From Lentzea alba (GTDB taxonomy: Bacteria; Actinomycetota; Actinomycetes; Mycobacteriales; Pseudonocardiaceae), in assembly GCF_011067745.1 (NCBI RefSeq), contig NZ_JAAMPJ010000022.1, positions 1 to 57,984 of the forward strand: a stretch of 57,984 nt of DNA. The letters run 5' to 3'. Below the pieces are notes generated by a model. That model had not been told where the DNA came from. It saw only the letters and a program-made list of their open reading frames with translations, and did not search any database. The translations under genes and the position numbers were made by a program. Below are positions 48,912 to 57,904 of this stretch, in pieces. Within the stretch, counting starts at the first letter, position 1. Each line of letters opens with the position of its first letter.

Positions 48912-48937
48912 GGGGGCACTCCGGCAGGAGTGCCCCC
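48912..48937. terminator. Terminator after the small acidic gene
   Basis: GGGGGCACTCC-ggca-GGAGTGCCCCC is a perfect 11-bp stem 13 bp past the stop. It lies between convergent genes. Confidence 0.85.
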
Positions 48938-48962
48938 AAACCTGAAAACAAACCTGAAGCTT

Positions 48963-49895
48963 TCAGGCCGTCAGTACGACTTTTCCGCGCACGTGCCCGC
49001 CTTCGAGGAGCTTGTGCGCCTTCACGGCCTCGGCCAACGGGAACGTCTGCTGCACCTCGACGCGGATCGAACCGGCCGCCACCCGATCCACCAGCCACTG
49101 CGTCTGTTCCCCGTTGGGACGCGCCCAGGTGTTGATCACGCCGTGCTCCAGCGCCCGTGGCCCGTCCACAATGGACGTCATTCGCGCTCGATCGCGCACC
49201 AGCTGCAGCGACTGGTCGAACGCGAGCCCGCCGACGTTGTCGACCACCACGTCGACCAGGCCGTCACCGCCGACCAGCTCCGCCACGGCGTCCACCAGCG
49301 CGTCACCGTAGGCGACCGGTTCGGCTCCAAGTGAACGCACGAACTCGTGGTTGCGCGGCGACGCCGTGCCGAGCACCCGCGCGGCACCGAGCTCACGCGC
49401 GATCTGCACCTGAAGATGCCCGACACCACCCGCGGCGGCGTGCACCAGCACGGCGTCACCAGTGCCGGTGCCGACGGCCTTCAGCGCCTGCAACGCCGTC
49501 AAACCGGCCAACGGCAGCGCGGCGGCCGTCACGAAGTCCACGTTGGACGGTTTGCGCGCGATCATCCGGTCCGGCAGCGCGACCAGCTCGGCGTAGGTGC
49601 CGAACTGCACGTGGTCTTTACGCCCGTAGGCGAGGATCTCGTCGCCCGGCTTCCAGTCCTGGACGCCGATGCCGACCGCCCGCACGACACCGGCCACATC
49701 CCAGCCCGGGATCAACGGCAGGTGGTGCGGCAGCAGTCCCTGCAGGTAACCGGCTCTGATCTTGAAGTCCACCGGGTTCACCCCGGCCGCCTTGACCTCG
49801 ACCAGGACCTGGTCAGGTCCGAGCAGCGGGTCGGGCAGCTCCTGCCACGACATGACGTCGGCGTCGCCGAACCGGGTAAACGCGATCGCTTTCAC
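48963..49895 (-). CDS. NADP-dependent zinc-free quinone oxidoreductase (MDR family)
   Basis: 310 residues (MKAIAFTRFGDADVMSWQEL). MDR features include VKAAGVNPVDFKIRAGY, the GWDVAGVVRAVG motif near 67 and the cofactor loop LVHAAAGGVGHLQVQIARELGA near 150-172, followed by VLGTASPRNHEFVRSLGA. No zinc-binding cysteines are present. It reduces quinones or enones with NAD(P)H. Its start overlaps the glnE stop by 4 bp, so it is translated after glnE. Confidence 0.9.
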   Translation of the reverse strand: MKAIAFTRFGDADVMSWQELPDPLLGPDQVLVEVKAAGVNPVDFKIRAGYLQGLLPHHLPLIPGWDVAGVVRAVGIGVQDWKPGDEILAYGRKDHVQFGTYAELVALPDRMIARKPSNVDFVTAAALPLAGLTALQALKAVGTGTGDAVLVHAAAGGVGHLQVQIARELGAARVLGTASPRNHEFVRSLGAEPVAYGDALVDAVAELVGGDGLVDVVVDNVGGLAFDQSLQLVRDRARMTSIVDGPRALEHGVINTWARPNGEQTQWLVDRVAAGSIRVEVQQTFPLAEAVKAHKLLEGGHVRGKVVLTA

Positions 49896-52792
49896 GGTTT
49901 CTCACCGTAGAAGACTCGCTCCACTACCGCACGTGCACGGCGCGTGGTGCGGCGGTACTCCTCCAGGAAGACACCCGGATCGCCGTTGGGCTGATGCCCC
50001 ATGACGGAAGCGACGGCGACGAGATCGCGCCCCGACGTCGGCAGCTGGTCGGACGCCTTGCCCCGCACCAACGTAACGGCGTTGCGCGCGTGCGTCGCGA
50101 GGTTCCAGGCAGCCGTCAACGCCGCCGCGTCAGCGGAAGCCAGCAGCCCGGCGTCGACAGCAGCGGCCATCGCGGCCGTCGTGGACGGTGTGCGCAGGCC
50201 GGGAACAGCGCCGGAGTGCTGCAGCTGCAACAGCTGCACGGTCCACTCGACGTCGGCGAGCCCGCCCCGGCCGAGCTTCGTGTGCGTGCTCGGGTCGGCG
50301 CCGCGCGGCAGCCGTTCCGTCTCGACCCGTGCCTTGATCCGCCTGATTTCCCGCACCGACGCCGCGTCCAGGCCGTCAGCCGGATACCGCAACGGCTCGA
50401 TCAACGCCTCGAAGTCGGCACCCAGCGCGGCGTCGCCCGCGATGAACCGCGCCCGCAGCAGCGCCTGCTTCTCCCACATCTCCGCCCACTGCCGGTAGTA
50501 CGCGCGGTACGAGTCCAGCGTCCGCACCAGCGGTCCCTGCCGGCCCTCCGGCCGCAGATCCGCGTCGACCTGCAGCGGCGGGTCCTGCGACGGCGCGCCG
50601 AGCAGCCGCCGGATCTTCTCGACGATGCCACTCGCCCATTTCGCCGCCTCGGCGTCGGTCACGCCCTCGAACGGCCGGCACACGAACATCACGTCCGCGT
50701 CCGAGCCGTACCCGAGCTCGTGCCCGCCGAGCCGGCCCATGCCGATCACGGACAACGCCGCGACGGGTTCGCCGGCCGCGCGCACCGCCGCGTCCAACGC
50801 GCTCTGCAGCACCGCGCCCCACACCTCGGACAGCGAGACGCACACCGTTTCGATCGGCATGAAGCCCAACAGGTCCGCAGCCGCGACCCGCAACATCTCG
50901 TGCCGACGCAACGACCGTGCGGCCGCAACCGCGCGTGTCAGGTCGTCGTACCGGGAGACTGCGCTGCGCAAAGGATTCCCGACGGCGTGCGGATCACGGC
51001 CGACCAACGCCTCGGTGTCCGCGAGCAGCCGCAACACCTCCGGCGCCCGCACCAGCAGTTCGGGCACGAACCGAGAGGTGCCGAGCAACACCGCGAGCCG
51101 TTCGACGACAGCGCCCTCGTCGCGCAGAAGCCGCAGGTACCAGGGGGTTTCCGCGAGCGCCTCGGACACCTTCCGGTACGCCAGCAGCCCACCGTCCGGA
51201 TCAGGCGTCCCGGCGAACAGATCTAGCAGCACCGGCAGCAGCGCACCCTGGATGCGAGCGCGCCGCGAAACGCCGTGCGTCAACGCCTGGATGTGCCGCA
51301 ACGCGCCGTCAGACGAGGTGTAGCCCAACGCCGCGAGCCGGGCAACGGCCTCCTTGGTGGTGAGCCGCAGTGCCTCCGTCGACACGCCCGCCACGGACTG
51401 CAGCAACGGCCGGTAGAACAGCTTCTCGTGCAGCCGCCGGACCTGGTTGGCGTGCTTGCGGAACTCCGCGAGCAGCACCTGGCCCTCCGACTTCTGCCCG
51501 TCCGCCGCAAGACCGACCGAGCGCGCCAACCAGCGCAACGCCGCGGTGTCGTCGTCTGCAGGAAAGAGGTGCGTGCGCAGTAAACGCTGCAACTGCAGAC
51601 GGTGCTCCAACGTGCGGAGGAACCGGTACGAGCGCCCGAAGTCCGCGGCGTCGTTGCGCCCGACGTACCCGCCCCTGCCCAATGCCGCCAACGCGGCAGT
51701 CGTCGCCTGAATGCGCAGCTCTTCGTCAGAACGGCCGTGCACGAGCTGCAGCAGCTGCACCGCGAACTCGACGTCACGCAGACCACCCCGGCCGAGCTTC
51801 AGCTCCCGGTCAGCCAGCCCTGACGGCACGTGGTCCTCGACGCGGCGACGCATCGCCTGCACGTCCTCGACGAAGTTCTCGCGCTCGGCCGCCGTCCACA
51901 CGTACGGCCGCACGACGTCGAGGTAGGCCTGCCCCAGCTCGGCGTCGCCCGCGACCGGCCGCGCCTTCAGCAACGCCTGGAACTCCCAGGTCCGCGCCCA
52001 CTTCTTGTAGTACGACGCGTGCCCGTCCAACGTGCGAACCAGCGCGCCCGCCTTGCCCTCCGGCCGCAGTGCCGCGTCGACCTCGAAGCACGACTGGCCG
52101 GCGATCTGCATCAGCGTGCTGGCCAGCCGCGTCGCCACGCTCAGATCGCCCTCGGCGACGAACACGACGTCGACGTCGCTCACGTAGTTCAGCTCGTTCG
52201 CGCCGCACTTGCCCATCGCGATCACGGCGAGTTGGCAGCGGTCCGCACCGTTGACGCGTTCCGACGCGAGCTTCAACGACGCCCGTAGCGCAGACACGGC
52301 GAGATCGGACAGCTGCGCGGCCACGGTGTCGTATGGAACGAACGGCAACGAGGACTCAACGACGTGCGCCAGGTCGTTGGCCGCAACGAGCAGCAGTTTC
52401 GCCCGGTACTCCGTGCGCAGCACGTCGCCGTCCGCCAAGTCCAGCGACACGTCGACCTCGCCGGTGAGCGAGCGCCACCGGTCCGGGTTCACGACGAGGA
52501 AGTCCGACAACGCCGTCGACGACCCCAGCACGGCCAGCAGCCGGCCTCGCACCGCGACGTCCTCGTGCAGCGCGGCCGACAGCGCGTCCCAGTCGGCGAC
52601 CGCTTGGAGCCGCTCCAATCCGCGCAACGCGAGGTCGGGGTCCGGGCAACGGGACAGCGCGAACAGCACAGGTTCGGAGCCGTCGGCCGGGCGGCGGTCA
52701 GCCCACAGGCCGAGACCGCGCAGCATTTCCTCGCTGCGCGGCTCGGTGAGACCGAATCTTGCTGGTGAAGAGTGGCGGACTGGTTCGCTCAT
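49892..52792 (-). CDS. glnE: Bifunctional glutamine synthetase adenylyltransferase/deadenylase
   Basis: 966 residues. Two nucleotidyltransferase domains are visible: IAMGKCGANELNYVSDVDVVFVAEGD near 190 and IGMGRLGGHELGYGSDADVMFVC near 690, each with the GxG...SDxD metal motif. Conserved linker segments EFAVQLLQLVHGRSDEELR near 340 and DVEWTVQLLQLQHSG near 880 end each catalytic half. It adenylylates and deadenylylates the tyrosine of GlnA. The order glnA-glnE is kept but five genes lie between. It overlaps the quinone oxidoreductase gene. Confidence 0.96.
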   Translation of the reverse strand: MSEPVRHSSPARFGLTEPRSEEMLRGLGLWADRRPADGSEPVLFALSRCPDPDLALRGLERLQAVADWDALSAALHEDVAVRGRLLAVLGSSTALSDFLVVNPDRWRSLTGEVDVSLDLADGDVLRTEYRAKLLLVAANDLAHVVESSLPFVPYDTVAAQLSDLAVSALRASLKLASERVNGADRCQLAVIAMGKCGANELNYVSDVDVVFVAEGDLSVATRLASTLMQIAGQSCFEVDAALRPEGKAGALVRTLDGHASYYKKWARTWEFQALLKARPVAGDAELGQAYLDVVRPYVWTAAERENFVEDVQAMRRRVEDHVPSGLADRELKLGRGGLRDVEFAVQLLQLVHGRSDEELRIQATTAALAALGRGGYVGRNDAADFGRSYRFLRTLEHRLQLQRLLRTHLFPADDDTAALRWLARSVGLAADGQKSEGQVLLAEFRKHANQVRRLHEKLFYRPLLQSVAGVSTEALRLTTKEAVARLAALGYTSSDGALRHIQALTHGVSRRARIQGALLPVLLDLFAGTPDPDGGLLAYRKVSEALAETPWYLRLLRDEGAVVERLAVLLGTSRFVPELLVRAPEVLRLLADTEALVGRDPHAVGNPLRSAVSRYDDLTRAVAAARSLRRHEMLRVAAADLLGFMPIETVCVSLSEVWGAVLQSALDAAVRAAGEPVAALSVIGMGRLGGHELGYGSDADVMFVCRPFEGVTDAEAAKWASGIVEKIRRLLGAPSQDPPLQVDADLRPEGRQGPLVRTLDSYRAYYRQWAEMWEKQALLRARFIAGDAALGADFEALIEPLRYPADGLDAASVREIRRIKARVETERLPRGADPSTHTKLGRGGLADVEWTVQLLQLQHSGAVPGLRTPSTTAAMAAAVDAGLLASADAAALTAAWNLATHARNAVTLVRGKASDQLPTSGRDLVAVASVMGHQPNGDPGVFLEEYRRTTRRARAVVERVFYGEKP

Positions 52793-52818
52793 CAGGAGCC
52801 AACCTAGTCCTCACAGAG

Positions 52819-53004
52819 CTAGAAGACGATCAGAGAGAGTCCATAGAGCACGACGGCGACGCACCCGGCGAAGCTCGCGTACGCCGGCATCTTCTTGTCG
52901 GTCGACAACGCGCGGATGCCGAGCACGAACAAAGTCACCACGAGGACCGTGACCAGCAGCGTGGCGCCGAAGACCTGGAGCAGCGCGGTCCAGTTGACGG
53001 TCAT
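52819..53004 (-). CDS. Small membrane protein coupled to pitA, 61 aa
   Basis: The ATG overlaps the pitA stop (53001-53004). The sequence MTVNWTALLQVFGATLLVTVL continues with one hydrophobic helix VVTLFVLGIRAL, a short polar loop STDKKMPAYASFAG and a second helix CVAVVLYGLSLIVF. It is a two-helix membrane protein with no recognised domain. Such small proteins often follow actinobacterial pit genes, so an accessory role in phosphate transport is possible. Confidence 0.78.
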   Translation of the reverse strand: MTVNWTALLQVFGATLLVTVLVVTLFVLGIRALSTDKKMPAYASFAGCVAVVLYGLSLIVF

Positions 53005-54134
53005 GCCGCAACCTTGTGCAGCTCGGCCTGAGCGGCCACCTCGTCGACGATGTGCTCGGGCTTCACCGGCTCACGCCGCGACAGGATCCAGATGCCGAGC
53101 GAAACGGCACCACCGATGACGGCGACCCCGATGATCCCGCCGGTGCCCGTCGACGCCCACTTGCCCGCGATGGCACCGACGATGCCGGCGGCGGGCAGCG
53201 TGAGCAGCCAGCCCGCGGCCATCTTGCCCATGGTGCCCCACTTGACGCCGTGGCGGTCCCGGCCGAGACCGGAGCCCATGATGCCGCCGGACGCGACGTG
53301 CGTGGTGGACAGCGCGAAGCCCAGGTGCGACGACGCGAGGATCGCCGTGGCGGTCGAGGTCTGCGCCGCGAAGCCCTGGGCGGGCTCGATGGTCGTCAGG
53401 CCGCGGCCGAGCGTGTGCGTGATGCGCCAGCCGCCGAGGTACGTGCCGAGCGCGATCGCGAGACCGGCGCTGACGATCACCCAGGTGGGCGGGCCCGAGC
53501 CGGGCGCGAGCGAGCCGGAGGTGATCAGCGCCAGCGTGATGATGCCCATGGTCTTCTGCGCGTCGTTGGTGCCGTGCGCGAGGGAGACCAGCGAGGCGGA
53601 CGCGACCTGGCCGACCTTGAAGCCGGTGTGCGAGACGCGCGGGTCAGCGGCCTTCTTGAGGCGGTAGACGATGATCGTGGCGAGGGCCGCGACCACACCG
53701 GCGACCAGCGGCGCGACGACCGCGGGCACCAGCACCTTGTCGACGACCTTGGCGAAGTGGATGGCGTCCACACCGGACGCGACCCACGCGGCGCCGATCA
53801 GGCCACCGAACAACGCGTGCGAGGAACTCGAAGGCAGCCCGGCGTACCAGGTGACCAGGTTCCACATGATCGCGCCGACCAGCCCGCCGAAGATGATCGC
53901 GGGCGTGATCTGGGCGTCGTCGACGATCCCGCCGGAGATGGTCTTGGCCACCTCGACCGAGAGGAATGCTCCAACGAGGTTGAGCACCGCCGACAGCGCG
54001 ACCGCCGTGCGGGGCTTCAGGGCACCCGTGGCGATGGAGGTGGCCATGGCGTTGGCCGTGTCGTGGAACCCGTTGGTGAAGTCGAAGATGAGAGCAGTGA
54101 CGACGACGATGATCACTACAAGTGCGGGATCCAC
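53001..54134 (-). CDS. pitA: Low-affinity inorganic phosphate transporter (Pit family)
   Basis: 377 residues from the GTG at 54134 (MDPALVVIIVVVTALIFDFTNGFHDTANAM), with GGAGG upstream. The two PHO4 signature repeats are present: FDFTNGFHDTANAMATSIATGAL near 17 and VSLAHGTNDAQKTMGIITLAL near 180. About ten membrane segments are visible. It imports phosphate with protons or as metal phosphate. No clear Pho box was found in the 86-bp upstream gap. The small membrane gene is coupled downstream. Confidence 0.93.
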   Translation of the reverse strand: MDPALVVIIVVVTALIFDFTNGFHDTANAMATSIATGALKPRTAVALSAVLNLVGAFLSVEVAKTISGGIVDDAQITPAIIFGGLVGAIMWNLVTWYAGLPSSSSHALFGGLIGAAWVASGVDAIHFAKVVDKVLVPAVVAPLVAGVVAALATIIVYRLKKAADPRVSHTGFKVGQVASASLVSLAHGTNDAQKTMGIITLALITSGSLAPGSGPPTWVIVSAGLAIALGTYLGGWRITHTLGRGLTTIEPAQGFAAQTSTATAILASSHLGFALSTTHVASGGIMGSGLGRDRHGVKWGTMGKMAAGWLLTLPAAGIVGAIAGKWASTGTGGIIGVAVIGGAVSLGIWILSRREPVKPEHIVDEVAAQAELHKVAA

Positions 54135-54220
54135 ACTGATCCTCCGGCTGGATCGAACAAGGTGTCCGATGGATGACGGTACCGGGTACTCAGGATGCCC
54201 TATAACCTACGAAAGTAACG

Positions 54221-54976
54221 TCACACCAACGGAAGTTGTGTGCCCAAACACCCCGCGGGCGACAGTTCTCCCCGCACCAGCTTGGCGAATCTGGCCACGA
54301 ACGGCTGCCACACCTCTTCGAAGTCGCGATGGGCCTCGGCGAGGAAGTCCTGGTCGAAGTGGTGCGGCCGCGCGCAGGCCGCCGATTCAGGATCCTTCGC
54401 CGCCCAGTTCAGGACGATTTCCGGGGTCGTTTCGATGTGGAACTGGAGACCGTAAGCACTCGTTCCGACCCGAAAGGCCTGATTCGGGTATTTCGGCGAG
54501 GCTGCCAGGTGTTCCGCACCCGGTGGCAGCAGGTGCACTTCGTCGCTGTGGAACTGCAGCACGTCCGGCGTGAACGGCAGGTCCGCGAACAGCGGGTCGG
54601 TGCCGGCCGCGTCCCGCTTCGCGACCAGCAACACCCCGACCTCAGGCCCTTGTGGACCCTTGCGGACCTGCCCACCGGTCGCGGCCGCGAGCAGCTGCGC
54701 GCCGAGGCAGATCGCGAGCGTGGGAAGTCTCTTCGCCACGGCGCTCGACAGCAGACGGCGGGCGTCGGCGAGCCACGGGTGCTCGAGGTCGTCGAGCGCG
54801 CCCATCTCACCGCCGAGGCAGATCACGCCCTGGTAGCCGTCGAGGTTCTCCGGGGCCGGCTCGTCCTTCAACGACACGAGGTGCAGCTCGACACCGTCGG
54901 CCTCCAGCCACTCGCCGAGCTTGGCCAACGGGTCGGACTGCGAGGGCTGCAGAACGAGCAAACGCGGTGCGGTCAC
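54221..54976 (-). CDS. Class I glutamine amidotransferase-like protein
   Basis: 251 residues (MTAPRLLVLQPSQSDPLAKLGEW). The nucleophile elbow is LAICLGAQLLAAATGG near 90, the catalytic histidine and glutamate are in YGLQFHIETTPEIV near 178, and CLGGEMGALDD near 53 is the oxyanion-side glycine loop. The C-terminal part is acidic and aromatic (FDQDFLAEAHRDFEEVW). It resembles GuaA-like amidotransferases that act on free gamma-glutamyl compounds. No synthetase partner is present. It lies in the glutamine-metabolism neighbourhood. Confidence 0.88.
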   Translation of the reverse strand: MTAPRLLVLQPSQSDPLAKLGEWLEADGVELHLVSLKDEPAPENLDGYQGVICLGGEMGALDDLEHPWLADARRLLSSAVAKRLPTLAICLGAQLLAAATGGQVRKGPQGPEVGVLLVAKRDAAGTDPLFADLPFTPDVLQFHSDEVHLLPPGAEHLAASPKYPNQAFRVGTSAYGLQFHIETTPEIVLNWAAKDPESAACARPHHFDQDFLAEAHRDFEEVWQPFVARFAKLVRGELSPAGCLGTQLPLV

Positions 54977-55001
54977 ATAGGTGAGCCTATGTCGGCTTCA
55001 C

Positions 55002-55433
55002 TCAGCAATGACACGCGACCTTAGAAACACCTGCTCCGACCAGCTGATCCGACTCGACCGGATAGCCCGCCTCCCGCCACGCCGTGATGCCGCCGGAGAG
55101 CCGCTTCACCCGGTACCCCCGCTGCGCGAGAGCGAGCGCGCCCTTGGTCGCGGCGTTGCACTGGAAGCTCTCGCAGTAGCAGATGTAGACGAGGTCGGGG
55201 TCGAGGTCGAGCTGCTCGGGCAGGTCGCGGTAGGGCAGGTTGATCGCGCCGGGAATCCGCGCCTGGGCGAACGCCTCCGGTGCGCGCGTCTCCACGAGGA
55301 CGTATCCCCGCACGTTGCCGTCCTGCAGGTCCCGGTGGACGTCGTCGGGGTCCGCCTCGAACGCGAGCTCGGCGGCGAAGTGGGCGGCGGCGGCGTGCGG
55401 ATCGGCGGCGGGGAAGCGCAGTGCGTTCGTCAT
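55002..55433 (-). CDS. Rhodanese-like domain protein
   Basis: 143 residues (MTNALRFPAADPHAAAAHFA). The rhodanese domain spans about 40-130 with GYVLVETRAPEAFAQARIPGAINLPY, then VYICYCESFQCNAATKGALAL, which carries two candidate active-site cysteines, and GYRVKRLSGGITAWREAGYPV. The C-terminus ends in CHC (SKVACHC), giving extra thiols. It could act as a sulfurtransferase or phosphatase. It is divergent from an Lrp-type regulator that likely controls it. Confidence 0.88.
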   Translation of the reverse strand: MTNALRFPAADPHAAAAHFAAELAFEADPDDVHRDLQDGNVRGYVLVETRAPEAFAQARIPGAINLPYRDLPEQLDLDPDLVYICYCESFQCNAATKGALALAQRGYRVKRLSGGITAWREAGYPVESDQLVGAGVSKVACHC

Positions 55434-55501
55434 GCCCCTGATCCTGCTTGGACCGCTCCACTTCGGACATGCGGAAGTCCAGGCGTTCAGCGCCTTCTGC
55501 T

Positions 55502-55507
55502 TATGAT
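55502..55507 (+). promoter_or_regulatory. -10 element of a probable leaderless lrp-like transcript
   Basis: TATGAT ends 6 bp before the GTG start at 55514. A transcript starting about 7 bp downstream would begin on the GTG. No clear -35 is visible. Confidence 0.55.
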
Positions 55508-55513
55508 TTCCAG

Positions 55514-55963
55514 GTGGAACTCGACGCGGTGGACTGGAAGATCCTCTCGCTGCTGCAGACCGACGGGCGCATGTCGTTCACCGCGCTGGGCCGCGAGGTG
55601 TCGCTGTCCGCGCCTGCGGTGACCGAACGAGTCCGGCGCCTGGAGTCGCTGGGCGTGATCACCGGCTTCGTCGCCGTGGTGTCGCCGGCGCGGCTGGGCC
55701 TGCCGATCGAGTCCATCGTGCGCGTGCGGGTGCGGTCGCTGGACACGCCGCGGTTCCGGTCACACGTCCTGGTGCTGCCGCAGATCCTCGACGCGGACCA
55801 CGTGACCGGGGACGACTGCTGGCTGCTGCGCGTCGTCTGCCGGTCGATGGTCGAGCTCGAGGATCTCGTCGAGGTGATGCAGCGCTACGGCGACACCACC
55901 ACCTCGCTCGTGTTCTCCTCACACGTCCGAAACCGCCCGGTGTCCTCAGAGCTCTTCGGCTGA
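55514..55963 (+). CDS. Lrp/AsnC-family transcriptional regulator
   Basis: 149 residues from the GTG at 55514 (MELDAVDWKILSLLQTDGRMS). The N-terminal helix-turn-helix contains LGREVSLSAPAVTERVRRLESLGVITGF near 25-52. The C-terminal RAM domain (about 65-145) has the ligand-dimer strands IVRVRVRSLDTPRF and DADHVTGDDCWLLRVVCRS. The upstream in-frame ATG at 55448 adds an unlikely, basic tail. It probably controls the divergent rhodanese gene. The 3' end overlaps the GNAT gene by 18 bp. Confidence 0.9.
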   Translation: MELDAVDWKILSLLQTDGRMSFTALGREVSLSAPAVTERVRRLESLGVITGFVAVVSPARLGLPIESIVRVRVRSLDTPRFRSHVLVLPQILDADHVTGDDCWLLRVVCRSMVELEDLVEVMQRYGDTTTSLVFSSHVRNRPVSSELFG

Positions 55964-56767
55964 CCACTTGTACTCGGACCAGTCCGACACGTGCCGGAAC
56001 CCGATGCCCTGGTAGACGGAGTTCGCGGTCGGGTTCGCCAAGTCTGCCGTCAGCACGACGTGATCGACACCTGCCCCGTACGCCCAGCGGCTGACCGCCG
56101 CCGTGGCCGCGGCTCCGTAACCGCGCCGACGGTGCCTGGGCGGGGTGTAGACCGGGCCGACCCGAGACACCCCGGCGACCGGTTCGGTACTGGCCGCCCA
56201 CGAGACCGGCTCGCCGTCGACGAGCCAGATGACGTGCCCCGCCGGCATGGCCCGGCTGCCGCGCATCACCTCCTCGGCCTCCTCTCGCTCGAGTCCGTCC
56301 AGTTCGGCGACGAACCGAACCCACCACTCGGTGATCAGGTCTTCGTCGGCGGCCGTCACGAGGCGGGACTCCCCGGGCACGTCGGGAACGACGAGGTCGT
56401 CCAGCCGGTAGAGCCGGAGGCGGTAGGTCTCTCTGCCACCGTCGCGCCACAAGGCGCGGAACGCCTCCACGCGGTCCACCGGGCCGGTCACCGCGTCGAT
56501 CGGCTGGTCACGCACCGCGTCGGCCACGAGCGGGGCTGCCGCGAGTGGCATGGCGGCGACGTGCAACGGGCGGTCCTGCATGCGAGTCGCGGCGCCAACG
56601 AGAACTCCGTTGTCGTGCAACGAGATCAACGCCGCAGGCTCGCGGATCCCGCGCCGAGCGGAGTCCACAGTGGTCAGGTGGACGCTGTGGTTCACCGGGT
56701 CGGCGTCGAGGAAGTCGCCGGCGACCTCGAGGAAGTCCTCGAGGTTGTCGTGGGTCAGTGCTTCCAC
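55946..56767 (-). CDS. GNAT acetyltransferase, second of a tandem pair
   Basis: 273 residues from the GTG at 56767 (MEALTHDNLEDFLEVAGDFL), which overlaps the upstream GNAT stop by 13 bp. The acetyl-CoA site is RVGPVYTPPRHRRRGYGAAATAAV near 205-228, followed by GVDHVVLTADLANPTANSVYQGIGFRHV. The N-terminal half (about 1-130) is a shared extra domain with NGVLVGAATRMQDRPLHVAAMP. It is a paralogue of the neighbouring gene. The substrate is unknown. Confidence 0.85.
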   Translation of the reverse strand: MEALTHDNLEDFLEVAGDFLDADPVNHSVHLTTVDSARRGIREPAALISLHDNGVLVGAATRMQDRPLHVAAMPLAAAPLVADAVRDQPIDAVTGPVDRVEAFRALWRDGGRETYRLRLYRLDDLVVPDVPGESRLVTAADEDLITEWWVRFVAELDGLEREEAEEVMRGSRAMPAGHVIWLVDGEPVSWAASTEPVAGVSRVGPVYTPPRHRRRGYGAAATAAVSRWAYGAGVDHVVLTADLANPTANSVYQGIGFRHVSDWSEYKWSAEEL

Positions 56768-57582
56768 CAGAACTCCGCCCAGTCGTCGAGTGGTTGGTAG
56801 CCGATGCGTTGGTAGATCGAGTTCGAGATCGGGTTGGTCAGGTCCGCGAAGAGCAGGACGTCGGTGGCGCCCTGGTCCAGCGCCCACTGGCTGACCATCG
56901 CGCTGACCGCGGCGCCGTAGCCGCGCTTGCGGTGCTCGGGTGGTGTGTAGACCGGGCCGACTCGGGTCATGCCGACCTGCGGCAGGCTGGCCACGGCCCA
57001 GGCGACGGGGGTGCCGTCGATCTCCCAGAGCACGTGGCCGTTGCCGAGCCGCAGGGAGTCGCGCATGGCGTCGGTCGTCCCCAGGTCCGGGGCTTCGGGC
57101 ACGGCTTCCCTGACGAACGCCTTGCGCCAGGCGCCGAGGAGTTCGACGTCGTCTTCGGTGGCCAGGCGGCCGGCGCCCTCTACGGTCGGCGGGGCCAGGG
57201 TTCCTAGGCGGTACAGCCTGGTGGCGAGGGACTCGACGAAGGCTTTGCCCGTCGCTGTGGCGAACGCCGCTGATTTCGCCCGCGGGCCCGTCACGCCGGG
57301 GGCGTCCGGGTCGACGTCGCTCACGATCTGCACTGCCAGATTCACCGCATCGAGGGGCAGGTGTGCCGCCTGGAAGGGCCAGGGCGGGGTGCGGATCAGG
57401 GAGCCGATCACCTCGCCGTTGTCGTGGAAGGTGATCAGGATCGGTGGTTGGTCGGTGCCGGGCAGCCGGCGGAGGCGGTCGAGTGAGGTCAGCGCGATGG
57501 TGTTGCGCACCGGATCGGCTGCGAGCCGATCGTGAGTGGCGGCGTCGAACGATTCCAGGGTGGGGTGCACGACCGCGTCCAT
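56755..57582 (-). CDS. GNAT acetyltransferase, first of a tandem pair
   Basis: 275 residues (MDAVVHPTLESFDAATHDRL). It aligns with the following gene along its length: NGEVIGSLIRTPPWPFQAAHLPLDA, then the acetyl-CoA loop RVGPVYTPPEHRKRGYGAAVSAMVS near 205-228 and LFADLTNPISNSIYQRIGYQPLDDW. The two genes arose by tandem duplication. It lies just downstream of the rRNA operon terminator on the same strand. Confidence 0.86.
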   Translation of the reverse strand: MDAVVHPTLESFDAATHDRLAADPVRNTIALTSLDRLRRLPGTDQPPILITFHDNGEVIGSLIRTPPWPFQAAHLPLDAVNLAVQIVSDVDPDAPGVTGPRAKSAAFATATGKAFVESLATRLYRLGTLAPPTVEGAGRLATEDDVELLGAWRKAFVREAVPEAPDLGTTDAMRDSLRLGNGHVLWEIDGTPVAWAVASLPQVGMTRVGPVYTPPEHRKRGYGAAVSAMVSQWALDQGATDVLLFADLTNPISNSIYQRIGYQPLDDWAEFWWKH

Positions 57583-57630
57583 GGCTCCATGAGATCAGGG
57601 CGGGCAAGTGAGAATTCGCCCCTGAACATG

Positions 57631-57682
57631 CAGAAGACCCCTGAGAGGAGCACCGAAGTGCTCGACCCTCAGGGGTCTTCTG
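57631..57682 (-). terminator. rRNA operon terminator
   Basis: CAGAAGACCCCTGAG (57631-57645) pairs with CTCAGGGGTCTTCTG (57668-57682), and the inner GAGCAC/GTGCTC extends the stem. It lies 7 bp past the 5S 3' end in the direction of rRNA transcription. Confidence 0.88.
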
Positions 57683-57689
57683 AAAGATT

Positions 57690-57808
57690 GTCCGGCGGCG
57701 ACCTACTCTCCCACACCGTAACCAGTGCAGTACCATCGGCGCAGAAGGGCTTAACTACCGGGTTCGGAATGGGACCGGGTGTTTCCCCAACGCTATAACC
57801 ACCGAAAC
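57690..57808 (-). rRNA. rrf: 5S ribosomal RNA
   Basis: About 119 nt reading GTTTCGGTGGTTATAGCG at the 5' side, with the conserved CCCATTCCGAACCCGG and GGTAGTTAAGCC segments, and ending GTCGCCGCCGGAC. The ends are approximate by a few bases. It follows the 23S gene on the minus strand after about 96 bp. Confidence 0.95.
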
Positions 57809-57904
57809 ACTATGGAATTCAACCTAGAACCCCGATCCAGCGGGGGTTCGATCGGTTCTGGTTGTTCTTCCAGAACCGCACAGTGGATGCGTAGCGTCTT
57901 TGTA

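Noticed and set aside
54135..54220. Pho box before pitA
   Set aside because: No direct repeats resembling GTTCACC spaced by 11 bp were found in the gap.
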